Shown here piece by piece: positions 1-12,017 of a DNA stretch of 64,000 nt; the first letter of the stretch is position 1, and every line of letters starts with the position of its first letter. The translations under genes were made by a program, and so were the position numbers. This DNA comes from Floccularia luteovirens. Lineage: Eukaryota > Basidiomycota > Agaricomycetes > Agaricales > Squamanitaceae. The notes under the pieces were generated by a model that saw only the letters and a list, made by a program, of their open reading frames with translations, made no database searches and was not told where the DNA came from. The stretch lies in NCBI GenBank assembly GCA_009739215.1, contig VSJF01000007.1, positions 868,001-932,000 on the forward strand, read 5' to 3'.

Positions 1-1056
1 AAGAAGATCGAAAAGCTACGTTCGTTTTTATCGGACTCAAAATCTGGACTAGCTTCCATACCCCCATTACCTCTCCCTCTAAATGCTCGCATTGAAGTAA
101 CTGGAATCAATGCCGAAAAGTCATCTGTCTTCAAATCCAATCTCTACCCGCTCCTTTTATACTTTCAATGTTCGGATGGTTCAGAATTTCCTATAATTTT
201 CAAGGATGGAGATGACATGAGACAAGATCAGCTTGTTATACAACTTTTCACTTTGATGGATCGTCTACTACGAAAGGAAAACCTCGATCTCAAGTTAAGT
301 CCATATGATGTACTTGCTACGGGACCCTTGCAAGGTATGGTACAATTCATTCCCAGCAAGACGATCGCCGCTATTGTTAGCGAGCATGGAACCCTTCTGA
401 ATTATTTGAGAGTCAACAATCCAGATGAAGGTAGTGTGGGTACGGCTGGTGTTGAACCAAGTGTTATTGATACCTTTGTTCGGAGTTGTGGTCTGTTTTT
501 CTTTTCTTTTCAATTGCATAACAAACATCTGACGATTTTCCAGCTGGATATTGCGTGGTGACATACATACTAGGCGTTGGTGACCGCCATCTTGACAATC
601 TTTTGGTGGCACCAGATGGTACGTCGGATGCCTCTCAACTTACGCTTTACTAAGTATGAAAAACAAGGTCATTTCTTCCATGTTGATTTCGGCTACATTC
701 TTGGAAGAGATCCCAAACCTTTCCCACCTCCAATGAAAGTGTGCAAGGAGATGGTTGACGGGATGGGTGGTGCACAATCTCCTCACTATGCACGATTCAA
801 GAATTTTTGCTTCACAGCATTCTCTATCTTGAGGAAGAGCGCAAATCTTATTCTGAATCTCGTTGCACTCATGGTTGATGCGAATATTCCTGATATCAAG
901 CATCGAGATGTACATGAACAGATTCAAGAAAAGTTCCGCCTGGATCTCACGGAAGAAGAAGCAATCAAGCATTTCGAGGCTTTGTTGAATGAGACATCAT
1001 ACCTTACAGTTGTTCTTGACCGTATTCATGACCTGGCCCAATATTGGCGCAGTTAG
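1..1056 (+). CDS. VPS34: Class III phosphatidylinositol 3-kinase, C-terminal part (5' end outside window)
   Basis: Makes PtdIns3P on endosomes and pre-autophagosomal membranes as the catalytic subunit of the Vps15/Vps30 (Beclin) complexes. The window starts inside the kinase domain, in frame from base 1. Exons are 1-490, 544-618 and 668-1056, with GT..AG introns of 53 and 49 bp. Joined, they read the lipid-kinase motifs in order: [11 protein letters not shown] in the N-lobe, [11 protein letters not shown] (catalytic loop with D, R, H, N), [14 protein letters not shown] (DFG and activation loop) and a C-terminal helix ending DLAQYWRS. The C-terminal helix is typical of Vps34. The stop at 1054-1056 lies 13 bp from the stop of the convergent biotin gene, so the 3' UTRs must overlap. 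The family assignment is very secure. Confidence 0.97.
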
Positions 1057-1069
1057 ATACATAATCTAT

Positions 1070-3673
1070 TTACAAACAATTCCATATTTTATCTTCCATA
1101 TTTCTAATGACGGATGACGAGGTATTAAGGCTCGTCATGAAATATGCAACATTACCAAGGGTTCTAAAGTGCACTGCAAATGAAGCACCACCAGGAGCTG
1201 ATGACATTTGAGAGCTATTATCATTGAAGTTTCTAAGGGACTGGAACGTCGTCTGGGCCGAGGAAGAGGTGTAGCCTGTTCTGCCAGTCAGTGGTACTCG
1301 TCAGACAGGTGGAAGAGATACGAACCTCCTTCGTTGTCTTTTATTTTCATGGACAGGACAGACCCGAGCGTCATGACCTCTTCCACATTGGGAGCCTTTG
1401 ATAATGCAATAACAAAATCTGGATCCCATAAACTCCATACAGATCTCTCGTTTCCATGTTCCGCACTCCATTTTTCTTGCCCATCCTTCCAGTCTTGGCT
1501 TGTGGTGACAGTTTTCAGGAGGTTTAACGTCTCGTTGGCAACTTCGCAACCTATAGGGTGTGCAGTGTATGAGTGCCCGTGCAGGAGCGAGTCTGCTTTA
1601 CTATCGCTGAGGAAAGCTTGGAAAATGGCTTCTGATGTCATCGTTACTGCGAGTGGTATAAGACCTCCAGTCAGGATCTTGGCATTGACTGAGATGTCGG
1701 GATAGGTTCCTAGTAAGGGTCCCGTACTCTCCATTCCGATACGGTGAAGGCCAACAAAGACCTCATCAAAAATGACGGGCAAGTCCGCGTTTTCCAGGAT
1801 GGAATTCCCGAGTCCGTACTATATCTATTAATACTCGCTGGAAAACGGGATCGACAAAGATCATCCCTCCGGCTCCCATAAGCTAGTGGTTCGAGGACAA
1901 GGGCAGCGAGTTTGAGATCGCCTTGACGTTCTATGGAATCTAAAGTGTCGTTGATATATGTTGCATATGAGTGAGCCAGTGGAGAGTTTAATCTTTTTTC
2001 TACATTGTATGCTTCCGCGAGTGAATCTATTCGAAGGGAGTCTGTAGCCGATGTTCCGGAGATTCCAGGTGGAATGGAAATTAGGATCTCTCCATTTCTA
2101 TATCCGATGGATGGTGGCTCAAACCAGTATCCTTTTGCGTTATGCCATTCACAAGTATAAACCCCCTCTTCACAAGCATCCATCGCTCCGATTGTATCCC
2201 CATGATAGCTGCCTTTCAAGCCCAAAATACCGAGATTCTTTTTGGCACTTTCGTCCACGGGTTTTCCTCCGCGTACAACAAAGTCTCGAAGGGCCATTTT
2301 TATTGCGACCTCCATGCCTGTGGAACCGTTGTCTGAGAAGAAGGCACGCGAAGCCCAACCTTTCCCTGGACCATCATGTACGAGGCGTTCTGCCAGTTTA
2401 AGGGCGGGGAGATGTGTGGCTAATGGAAAGATGACATGGCCATATCGACCACTAGCCCTTGCTGCTGCAAGTGTTAAGGCCGGATTTGAATGACCGAAGG
2501 TTTGTGTCCACCAAGAAGCTGAACCGTCGAATTCTGGAGCCAAGAGAGAACCAGTGGACTGCTCAGAGGAGTTTTTGCCCTTGTACACGCTAAAGAAATC
2601 AGCATAGGCACTATCAATCACAGTGACGTCCTCTTTCTTTTTGAACGATTTATGTTGAACGAATGGCCACCATACGGTATCAAGGGTGCGTTTGGCCATG
2701 GAATCTAACTCAACCAATCGGCGACTATGACAGTTATCGAGATGGTCAATTACTGGGAATAAGCCGTTTTGTGGGTTTGGGCTGGTTATTGATTCGTAGT
2801 AGCGACTGGTTGATATATAGTTTTCTGACGGATTTGAGAGTTTGTTCGGGGGACTGTTTACAGCGAAGACCTCGATTCCCCGTTCGGAGAAGTACTGGCT
2901 CAAAAATTCCCAGTTTTTGTAGTACTCATCCCGAAACAATAAGATAGCGTCAATTGAGTAGCCTCGGATACTCAACGATTCATATGAAGAAATTGTGGAG
3001 GAGATTCCACCAAGTTTGGAGTCTCCAATCAATATTGTAGGCAAAAATAATGGCCTGTAACAATCTGATTGGCTGGTACCCGATAAACATGGACTAAGAA
3101 CGCCTAAGTTGGATACGTCGGTTAGTTCTCGGTTACAACATTCGCGTACGGATTCCACGCAAATATATCTTACCTCCAGCTGTCTCGATATACATGTGCG
3201 CGGGTGTTTGTGAATTCAAAGCCGCATGATGTCGGATACGGCTCGCTATAGAATTGACTAAAGTTTCGTCTGATGGGATCTTCAAGAATTGAGTGCTTTT
3301 AAAGGTATCAGAGACTTCACAAAACTTACTTGAACCGTGTTATCATCACTGACAGCAATCTTGGCAGCAAGGTGGGGGCTTATAGGCTGTCTGTACTGGA
3401 ACAAACATTCCGTATTTACGGATTCCTTGTGTTGGCCAGAATACCGCTTGACGTGTCTTGGATAAAATCAGTTCTGCTCCAAGTAATGATCATTGCACAT
3501 ACAAATCGTCAGCTTCGCTGAGAGGACCAGGTGCTAACTGGCTTTAGATAGAACACTTTGTTCTGCCGAGACGCTGAGGCACGTATGAGTGCGGTTGTTA
3601 ATAACGTCTTGCCCACATCTGTGTTTGCGCCGAAGATTTGGTGGACACGGAAATTTTTGAAAAGCAAAGACAT
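1070..3673 (-). CDS. Bifunctional dethiobiotin synthetase / DAPA aminotransferase (BioD-BioA fusion), with three frame breaks
   Basis: Carries the two middle steps of biotin synthesis: 7-keto-8-aminopelargonate to DAPA (PLP-dependent BioA) and DAPA to dethiobiotin (BioD, ATP). The ATG at 3671-3673 opens BioD with the P-loop FGANTDVGKT, then a typical stretch PTILIGDSKLGGISSTISSY. The BioA half has WWPFVQHK, FFSDNGSTGMEVAIKMAL and VIFDEVFVGLHR; ILTGGLIPLAV holds the PLP lysine. The last exon is 1070-1275 after a 1276-1325 intron and ends in HFRTLGNVAYFMTSLN, as in the family. Three single extra bases break the frame: near 3525-3532 (after LKPVST), 1880-1887 (after VLEP) and 1790-1805 (before the VIFDEVF block). 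Each flank is well conserved, so this is either consensus error or a young pseudogene. Neighbours are housekeeping genes, not a biotin cluster. Confidence 0.92.
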
Positions 3674-3957
3674 TGTGGACAGTAGCCGCGCATGCCTAGA
3701 GGTTCATATCCGTAAATATGTGCTGTGCGTATGTGAGTTTTTCAGGATATAAAAACTACATGATGCCAGAATCCGGGTCTGCCCGCTTGGAAGGAAATAA
3801 TTATCTGATAAGATTTGGAATTTCTTACATAATCAACCTCTGTGACTCAGCGCGTGACGTTTACTGAGTCCTCCGCGCATGCTCAGTGTTAGTCTGCGCG
3901 TCATTCTCCTTTGACACTCTCTTGCATGTACCCGCCCTTTTACCTTCTAAAATCATT
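3674..3957. promoter_or_regulatory. Divergent promoter between the biotin gene and NUP159
   Basis: 284 bp separate the two start codons (3673 on the minus strand, 3958 on the plus strand). The stretch must hold both core promoters. I see an AT-rich TATAAAAA near 3748 on the plus strand and a pyrimidine-rich stretch just before the NUP159 ATG, but no element I can assign with certainty. Confidence 0.5.
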
Positions 3958-6900
3958 ATGAATGACTTCACGCACCTCGTCCGACCGGAGCAGTCCCAGG
4001 TCAGAGTTGACCCAACTCCCAAGGAATGCCTGGTCGATGGGTTCAGTGTATGCTATAAACAGTTTTAACCATGTTCCATCACAATTTTTACTGACCGACG
4101 ACATTTAGTATCCCAGTTTTCGACTAATGAACAAACACAGCAGAGTGTCGCTTTCACAACCTTTGAATATACAAGCCACAGTCAATCATCGCCTTTTCGC
4201 AGTCGCGAATACGCAGGGGTGGTTTGCAGCCGTGAAATATGTTGCTTCAACCTATCGCATGTTCATTTACTCTCTTATTATTTGCCTCACTAACCCTTAT
4301 TCACAGATTTGATTCTCTCCCCATTGGAAGAGCTCCGTTCAGCATTCAAATCGGCAAAAGAAGGTCATGATGAGCTATATACACCGAAGCGCACATTATT
4401 CCTCTCTCGGGACGTGCCAAATATTGTTATATTTGTCAATAATGGTACACGTCTAGTTGTTGGAACAGAACAAGGCTCGATCACTATTTTCGATGCAACA
4501 AGGCTTTTCTCTTCAGGGTCGGAGGACATCCCCCCACTCCATGTTTCGTCGGGGGAGTTTGGACCTATCCAACAAATAGAACCCAATCCGGGGACTGAAC
4601 CGGGCTTGAGTAACCTTATGGCTGTTGTACACGGGAATGGAACTGTGACACTAAATGATACACAACTACAAGTGCAAGCTGGATGGGCGTCAAATGATCC
4701 TAAATCAGCTCCGGTTTCTGGTAAGTTGCAAGGTACACTTTGTTCGGTAGATTGAAGAAATATTGCTCTAGTCGCTTGGTCACCAAAAGGAAAGCACCTG
4801 GCTATTGGTATGAGGTCTGGTGACATTCTTACATTTTCAATGAACAACAAATCTGCACCACTGCAGCATATACCTGCCACAGCTGATGCGCAACTTGTTT
4901 CTTTTCAATGGCTCGGTCCGGGGCATACGTTTTGTACGAGTTATGTTCAAAATTCATCAGATCTTTCGCTCCATGTTGTTTCTTTGGATACAAAAGCATC
5001 CACTGCCAATTATCTCGCCCTGACAAACCCATTCCCAATTCCAGACCGTTCAAGGCAGTATACGTATGTGCTGAAGCTCCCCAAATGGGATGTAGATGCA
5101 GGTTCTTCAGATGATTCCCAAACCTTATATGTCATGGGGGACAAATCCTCAGTCGATTTGGAGGTATTAGGGAGTTCTGGGTCACAATGGTACCAACAAT
5201 CACAAGAAAATCCCCTGACACTACCGTTAGATTCCTCCATGGAAGATACGATACTAGTTGCTCTTGAAGTCGACTTAACAGATAGAGAAGCAGCTGCGCC
5301 TATCATGTATTCATATCTCAATGATGGTACGCTACAAGGTTGGCACATTGAACACACAAAGTCTTATGCTGCCATGGTGTCACCAAGCACTCACAACGGC
5401 TCCACTGAAATGAATGAGGACACCTCCACTCAGACCACTTCTCCTTTCAACCGAAATGACTCGCCTCAAGTTGTAATGACAGTGACAAATCCTTCCTCGC
5501 CATTCGGACAACAGAATACATCCTCCAATGTATTTGGAAGTACTTCCGAGATTGGCCAAAGACACGAGAGTGCTTTCGGGAACGAAACAGGGTCTAGTTT
5601 TGGACAGCCGTTACAACAGTCGGGTGCCGGGCAGTTCTCGTCATTTTCCTCTCCAGAACCCGGGCAACAACAATCATCTGGTTCAGTTTTTGGCCAACCA
5701 TCTTTGAAGCCTGCTTTCCAGCCAACTCACATTCCTACCAATTCTCCCTTTGCCGCGGGAGCTTCGAACTCTTTCGCGCGATTCGGAGCATCACCATCAC
5801 CAAATGTTAGCAATGTTTTCGGACAGTCAAACTTTGGCTTTGGTGCCCAGCCAGTCGCATCAACATCACCTGATACAGTTGCTCATGCGCCAACAATAAC
5901 CAGGGAAGCATCCATGTCAGATTCTACTCCATCGTTTGGTGGTTTGTCGTTAGGCGCTAGAACGGATTCAAACTCAACAAAGCCCAGCAACTCGATTTTT
6001 GGCTCGTTTGGTGCTCCAGCGGTTAGTCCCATGGTTCCTGAACAATCTGCATTCGGAGGTGCCATAAAGCCCTTAACAGGATTTGGAGCGTTCAGTAATT
6101 ACCAACCTCCTGCAATCAAACCGGTAGAAAAAAGTGATACATCCACACCATCCCTTGGGGGACCTTCGCAGACAGGAGCATCATCATTTGGTATGAGTGG
6201 ATTTGCGAAACCTGCTTTTGGACAGTCGAGCTTTGGAACGTCAGGCTTTGGGCAGCCATCATTCGGACAATCCTCTTTCGGTAAACCCGCAACTACGGGG
6301 GTCTCAACCACACCTACTGTTGGAGGTTTTGGTGCATTTGCCCAAACTTCGTCTACACCATTCCAATCTGCCGCACAGCAAGTCTCAAAAAGTGACTCAA
6401 ATTCAGTAACAAGTGGCTTTGATAAATTTGCCAGTCATGCAGGAGGATTCGGTGCTTTTGCTTCAAGTGCTCCAGTGTCATTCGGAGGATCAAAAAGTGA
6501 CAATCCTCAAAACAATAGCTCATTTTCTGCTATCCAATCTACGAACCAGGCTACGTCTCCTTTTACCCCCCGAAATGATAAACCAATTTTAGATAATTCT
6601 TCTGGAGCTGACAGTCGCAAGGCTGCTCCATTTCCTGTGAAATCCTCAGCAAATCCTATTGCTGCTATATCCCCGTCCTCTTCACCAGAACCTATTCTTA
6701 CCGGCAGGTCAATGTCTCCAGCGAATGACAGCCCCCCACCCTCAAATTCTGCCAAGGCATTCCCATCGCCTTCTTCCGGAGCTTTCAGTAACTTGCAATC
6801 AACGCAGTCAGCATTCAAACCTGCGTCTGGGTTTGGTGCTTTCGGTGTTACTGTACCTAACTCATCTCCGTTCTTCCAGAAACAGGATAATCAAGTACCA

Positions 6901-9900
6901 GCTGTTACTGCATTTTCTCCTGCCTCAACTCCAAGTTTTAAAGTCTCGCAAACACTTGCAACAGCTCCAACATTCGGATCACCGTCATTATTGGGTAGTT
7001 CAAAGACCTCTTTCACTAGCCCAACCCAGACACCTCAAACACCTTCCACAACAACAATTAATGGTGGGTTCGGCGCGTTCAGTGGTTCTGGTTCTGGTTT
7101 CAGCGCATTCAGTGGGCAGAAGAAATCTTTCTCAGATTTGTTGAAAACGGAAACTGATTCAAAAATTCCTGCCAAACCCTCCCAGGAGACAAATGACCAA
7201 ACAGATGAAAAGAAGGAAGTAAAGGAAACAACCGCAACTCTTGAACCCAAGCATTCTCCTCCAACCTCAGTAATAAATCCACCACCCGCTCCTTCACCCC
7301 CAGATACGAAGACGCCCACCGAAGCGGATGAAGATAAGGAGCCCAAAGTGCAAGAGCAACAATCCAAATCAGATAATCCCGTCCTTAGTAGTGTATCGTT
7401 TTCTTCTGTTGCAAGTTCCTTTGTGGAAGTTGAAGCTGAGAATACTGGATCTGATGCATCTGGGAACGAGGACTCAGAGGAACAGGATGGTGGCGACGAA
7501 GACGATTCAAATGAGAATGGGTCATTTCTTTCGGGGAGCTTGGGATCTCGGTCTAATGACGGATCGGACGAAGAATCTGACGATCATGAATCTGATGGAG
7601 AATCTGATGATGCCCCAGACTTACAAGAAGCTTCGATTCCCTTGCCAGAGTCACGATCCCCATCATTCACCCCACAGCCCTTGGATGTACCGAAAGTTCA
7701 TGTTACTTCCATCTCCTCCCAGTTTGGGAGCTTTAGAACTTTCCCCTACATCAGATCAATCAACGATCAGGGAGGCTAGTACAACGCCACCAGGAACACC
7801 CATCAAGGAGCCTTTACAAACAAATATTAAGGGTACCACAGCCTCGCCACCGTTTGGGTTGGGTTTGGGTAGACCAAGTACTCGTCCGACGCGGAGCTCT
7901 CCATTGGCTAGCACTCCATTGTCAGGCGAAGGTGAAGGTGAAGGTGATGATGACGATGTTCCAGAAGACGCATCTGCTACCGTATCAATGGTGCCTAAAC
8001 CTGAGACAACGAAAACCTCTTCACTGGCTGATTCTATTGAAAAATCATCCACGAACAAAAGACCAAAAACTCCCCCCCTCCTTTCATCCTTCACCGACCC
8101 CCAGATTCCCCAAGTACCTAGCACACCCGTTTTGAAACCTGCAATACCCCCTGCAGCTAGACCCGGATTGACTCCTCCTGTAGCATCAGCCTTTCCTCCT
8201 CTAAAAGCATCAAATGAAACATTCACTTTCAATCAACCTCCTTCATCTGGTTTCTTTGACAAAGTTGCTACTAATACTTCAGCAGCATCTACTCCAATAT
8301 TGACTCGCACTATGTCAAAACCAGAGTTAGTCCGTGGTGTGACCGCACCAGCATCACCGAACGTATTTTCTACTCAATCCTCTGTGAGCAAACAGCCAGC
8401 CAATGTTTTTTCTGCACCCAAATCCGATTTCAAGTTCCCAAACCAAAGTACTTTTGGAAAGCAGGATTCCCAACAATCTTCAACTACTTCCGAACGGGGT
8501 GTATTCAGCTTACCTCCCAGCAAGCCTGCCTCCAGCCAACCTGGACAAATGGGACCTCTAGGTACACCACCAGCAGCATCTGGGTCATCAGGATATCTGG
8601 TTCCTCCTAAACCGCTGTCACCTGAAATCACCATGGAAGAGGGCATGCAAAAGGAATGTGCTCGTCTAATTATGAGCCTCGATCGAGAGCTACAAGAGGT
8701 CAGTGATGCGATCCTTTCGTCTTATCACGACCCTTACAAATCCGCATGTTTAGTTGAGAGAACTTTCGCAAAAAGTGAGCAAGAAACGCTTGATGCTTGC
8801 GGCACTTTCGGGAGGATCACGCAAGAAATCTGACCTCAGTGATGTATCAAAATGGCGTTTGGCAGATGCCGAGCAGTTTGGGCAGGTATTGCAGCAATAT
8901 GGATCAGATCTTACTCTTTTAGAGGAACAGAGGGACAAACAAAAGTCTATGCTTCGGGAGCTACAAAATAATATGCTTAAAGGTTATTTTTCTCGTCTAA
9001 TAACGTACTCTTTATGTCCTAACAACTCATTCAGCTACAACACGAAAAGAAGAAATAGCACGATTCATCAAGGCTAAAAGTGACGCTGACTTTGCGAAGA
9101 TGTTACGAACAAGAACACTTGGTCCTGAACACCTAGAGACTCAAACACACCTTAGAAGGAATATCAGGGTTGGTTCTTTCTTTCAGATTAATATAATATA
9201 GTATCTCATTCCATCTGCAGGTTACGCGCGACCGTATCCAGAAACTTGAAGGGCAGTTACAAACCTCTAAAAAAAGACTTGCTGAAGTCGCGTCAGGAAA
9301 ACCCACGCTACGGTGAAATCTACTTTCGCTCTCTAATAATTAGGGCTAACAAGCAACACAGACCTCCCTCAATCGACACCATTAACAGAACATACCGTAA
9401 CATTGATCTCGCCATCCACCAGCAAGCCGATGACGTTGCTAAGCTAGCAACAAGAATAGCTAAACTTGACATCACTTCTCCTAACGCCAAACTGCGCGTT
9501 AGTCGGGATGCACGCTTACCGGATGAAGTGTCTAGGCGTCAATACAACGTGACTCCACATATCGCTCTAACAACAGCTGCGGCTCTTAACGCTGAAAGAT
9601 CTGCACATAAACTCAAGAAGGCACTTTTAGCGATTCGCAAAGAACCTCTGTTAAACAACAAGGCTGCTTCCGCACCCCCAGCACCAGTCACTTTCACAAC
9701 ACCAACAAAAGGTGTAGTTGACACGCCCCAAAAGTCTCTGAACACACTGCCTTTCGCGTTCCAAACACCTACACCCGGTTCAGGGCCACTATTTCCGCAA
9801 ACTATAAGTAGTCCGACAACTTTGCCAGAGTGGACTTTGCCAAATAGTAATTTCAACCCATCACCCCCCTTACCTACACGACGAGGTGCCGGTGCCACTA

Positions 9901-10091
9901 CCAAGAAGCACAGTACTGTTCCATTGAAGAAAAGCACAGGAATAGTACCGCCCCCAGCTCCCACTACTTTTGACTGGGGTCCATTGCCTACGTTCAATAC
10001 TCCAGCTACTTCAATGGTTGACACCAGAGCTGCGCAACCAAGAGTAGCTTTGCCTGCTGGATTTGTACCTCTTACTAGCTCGAGACCTTAA
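3958..10091 (+). CDS. NUP159: FG nucleoporin of the cytoplasmic face (NUP159/NUP214 family)
   Basis: Cytoplasmic-filament nucleoporin that docks the DEAD-box helicase Dbp5 for mRNA export. Exon 1 is 3958-4047; exon 2 starts at 4109; a clear intron is 4721-4771. The N-terminal beta-propeller reads FRLMNKHSRVSLSQPLN, LSPLEELRSAFKSAKEG and VAWSPKGKHLAIGMRSGDI. A long Ser/Thr-rich region follows with many FG and SFG/GFG repeats (about 5470-7130), then an acidic patch (about 7430-7620) and more FG. The C-terminal coiled coil (about 8600-9560) includes SDVSKWRLADAEQFG and is interrupted by introns, the last at 9313-9361. The stop is at 10089-10091. The frame shifts by one base near 7700-7745 and again at an A5 run at 8770-8774. 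The junction of intron 2 near 4230-4308 also does not resolve cleanly, so exact residue counts are uncertain. Confidence 0.92.
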
Positions 10092-10157
10092 AAATAGTTG
10101 AGTTGGAAATGTACATTTTTTACAATCAAGCCGTAGTTTTGGATCATACACGGGGCC

Positions 10158-11024
10158 TTATTCTTTGTTATTAACGTCATCGACATTTTTTTCTGTCTCA
10201 TCCGAGTCTTTTTCGTAAGGGTTGTATATGATGGACTCCATATAATCGAGCGCAGCCTGTAAGTGAACATCAAGATTTTGGTTGGTCTAGTACGGTGCAT
10301 ATCGAAAGTCATTGATGAAATCGGTGCGTACCCTCCCGACTGCGCTCAGTTCCTCCTGTTCGTTCATCATAGGAAATACAGTGGAATCTGAATCTATAGA
10401 TGGTTCTATCAAATCATCCCCATCAGATTCAGTTGATTTATCTGGATGCAACGCAGCACAATAGGATAGAGCTTCAAAAATTGGTTCCACTGGTATGATA
10501 TGATAAGATTAGCGAAATTGGGGATTTTAGAATGGTCTCACGTAATTCCGGTTGCTTTACTAGTATGGTTAGCTCGCGCATGTCAGTCGTTTCTTCCTCA
10601 CCATCCACAGGTTCAGTGGTGGAGTGACCTTCTTCAATACTCTCGTCGAGTTGGCAGTATATCGATGGACCTGATTCACCCCGAGAGATTGCATGAAGAG
10701 TGATTGCGGGATACTCGATTTGGAAGCCGCGACCCGTCGAAGCCATGTACACCAGGAAACTGTGTGAACGCATGTTAATTTACATCTGATGTAGATGTAA
10801 AGGAGGCGGACATACCTCGTCAGAATATAGAGGGTTCCATGAGTTAGATCTGCCGATTCTAAGCCTTCTAGAGGAGGATCGAGAGATATTGAGACATCTT
10901 CTTGACTGAGTCTGAGAGTTGGAGGGATGTCTGTGAATGAAGCTGGAGTAGATGCAGCAAGAGCTCTGTATTCTTCTTGGGATAAGAAATGTGGAAGAGT
11001 GGAGATGTGGGTTATTGCAGGCAT
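10158..11024 (-). CDS. Methylosome subunit pICln (CLNS1A/Lot5 family)
   Basis: pICln is the Sm-protein chaperone of the PRMT5 methylosome in animals; fungal homologs are assigned by similarity. The ATG at 11022-11024 opens MPAITHISTLPHFLSQEEY. The conserved core reads FTDIPPTLRLSQEDVSISL, then GTLYILTSFLVYMASTGRGF and QIEYPAITLHAISRG (PH-like fold), then LEPIFEALSYCAALHPD and an acidic tail with GRVRTDFINDFRYAP. Exons are 10816-11024, 10542-10759 and a third from 10489 downward. A final exon reading AALDYMESIIYNPYEKDSDE with a stop at 10158-10160 fits the family's acidic end, but its splice phase does not match, so the C-terminus is tentative. It is divergent from the SH3 gene, with starts 192 bp apart. 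Confidence 0.88.
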
Positions 11025-11216
11025 CTTTGTTGTGTATCGAAAAATTAAGTCTGACTCTGATGTAATGGTGAATATATAAGGTTAGGGTCAGCGCTGGATA
11101 TATAAGGTAAAACACTCGACACAGCCACAAATTAGCTTTTGATCGACGGGGTTTGATACAACCGTCAAACGTTACAGCGTACAACGTCCGCAGCTACACC
11201 TTCGACTGCATTCAAA
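11025..11216. promoter_or_regulatory. Divergent promoter between pICln and the SH3 gene, with two TATATAAGGT copies
   Basis: The 192 bp between the two ATGs contain the same 10-mer TATATAAGGT twice, at 11073-11082 and 11099-11108, 26 bp apart and oriented toward the SH3 gene. These are good TATA-box candidates for the plus-strand gene, 108-144 bp upstream of its ATG. Confidence 0.55.
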
Positions 11217-12017
11217 ATGTACATGGCCCCCACTGATTCCAAGCAAGCTGCTATGCTAGCCCATATCGTATCTCAAACTGAGAGTAATATCAATTTCCTT
11301 GTCTCCCAAGACTACATCTCCCAAGCAGATGCATCGACGATTTTAACCAAGCTTCCTAACCCAAATACCAGGGATACCCACAACGGAATCATGAATTCCC
11401 TTTCATCTAGAATGGACTCAATGACTACCCACGCGCCTCCTGCGCCTGTTGCCCGTCCCATTCCTTCTGTGCCTATACCTCAAGTAGTACAGGCACGAGC
11501 GTTGTGGGCATACAATCAACATGGCGAAGTGGGTCTTTTCATAAACCATCATATCCTTAAACTGACACGTATGAAAGGCTTCTGATGACCTTTCATTCTC
11601 CGCTGGAGATATTATAGAAATTGTCGAGGAAACAAATGCAGACTGGTGGTTAGGCAGAGTTCACGGAAAGCAGGCATTGTTCCCTTCAAACTACGTGGAG
11701 AAGGTGGCGCCGTCTGCATATATGCCACCTAGTGAAAAACCCGCCTACAAGCCTTTTGGTGCTGCATATCATGGAATGAATGCGCCTCCTCCACCCGATT
11801 CCGGCGTCAATTCCATTGGTTTGCAACAAGACGAGGGACAGGATAAGAAAAAGAAAAAGTTTGGGAAGTATGGAAATACCGTAAGCTTCATCTATTCTTT
11901 ACACTCATGGGTAACCATTAACACCATATGCCACAGATGGCACAAGCCGCAGCTGGAGGTGTCGGATTTGGTGCAGGAGCCGCCATAGGAGGAGGCTTAG
12001 TAAACGCTATATTTTGA
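11217..12017 (+). CDS. SH3-domain protein of the LSB1/PIN3 type
   Basis: Exons are 11217-11528, 11578-11880 and 11937-12017, all in phase, giving 231 residues. The N-terminal third (HIVSQTESNINFLVSQDYIS) is helical and resembles Las17-binding proteins. A single SH3 domain follows at about residues 90-150: ARALWAYNQHGE, DLSFSAGDIIEIVEE, ADWWLGRVHGKQALFPSNYV. This has the ALYDY-like start, the WW pair and the SNYV end. The rest is proline-rich and then Lys-rich (KKKKKFGKYGN). The short last exon encodes a Gly/Ala-rich tail with FGAGAAIGGG. By family it should bind Las17/WASP proline motifs at actin patches; that role is inferred from the domain layout. Confidence 0.88.

Noticed and set aside
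1208..1705. Plus-strand open frame of 165 codons
   Set aside because: It is antisense to the BioA exons of the biotin gene, which carry clear conserved motifs. No motif of its own.
4365..4880. Minus-strand open frame of 171 codons
   Set aside because: Shadow of the NUP159 beta-propeller exons.
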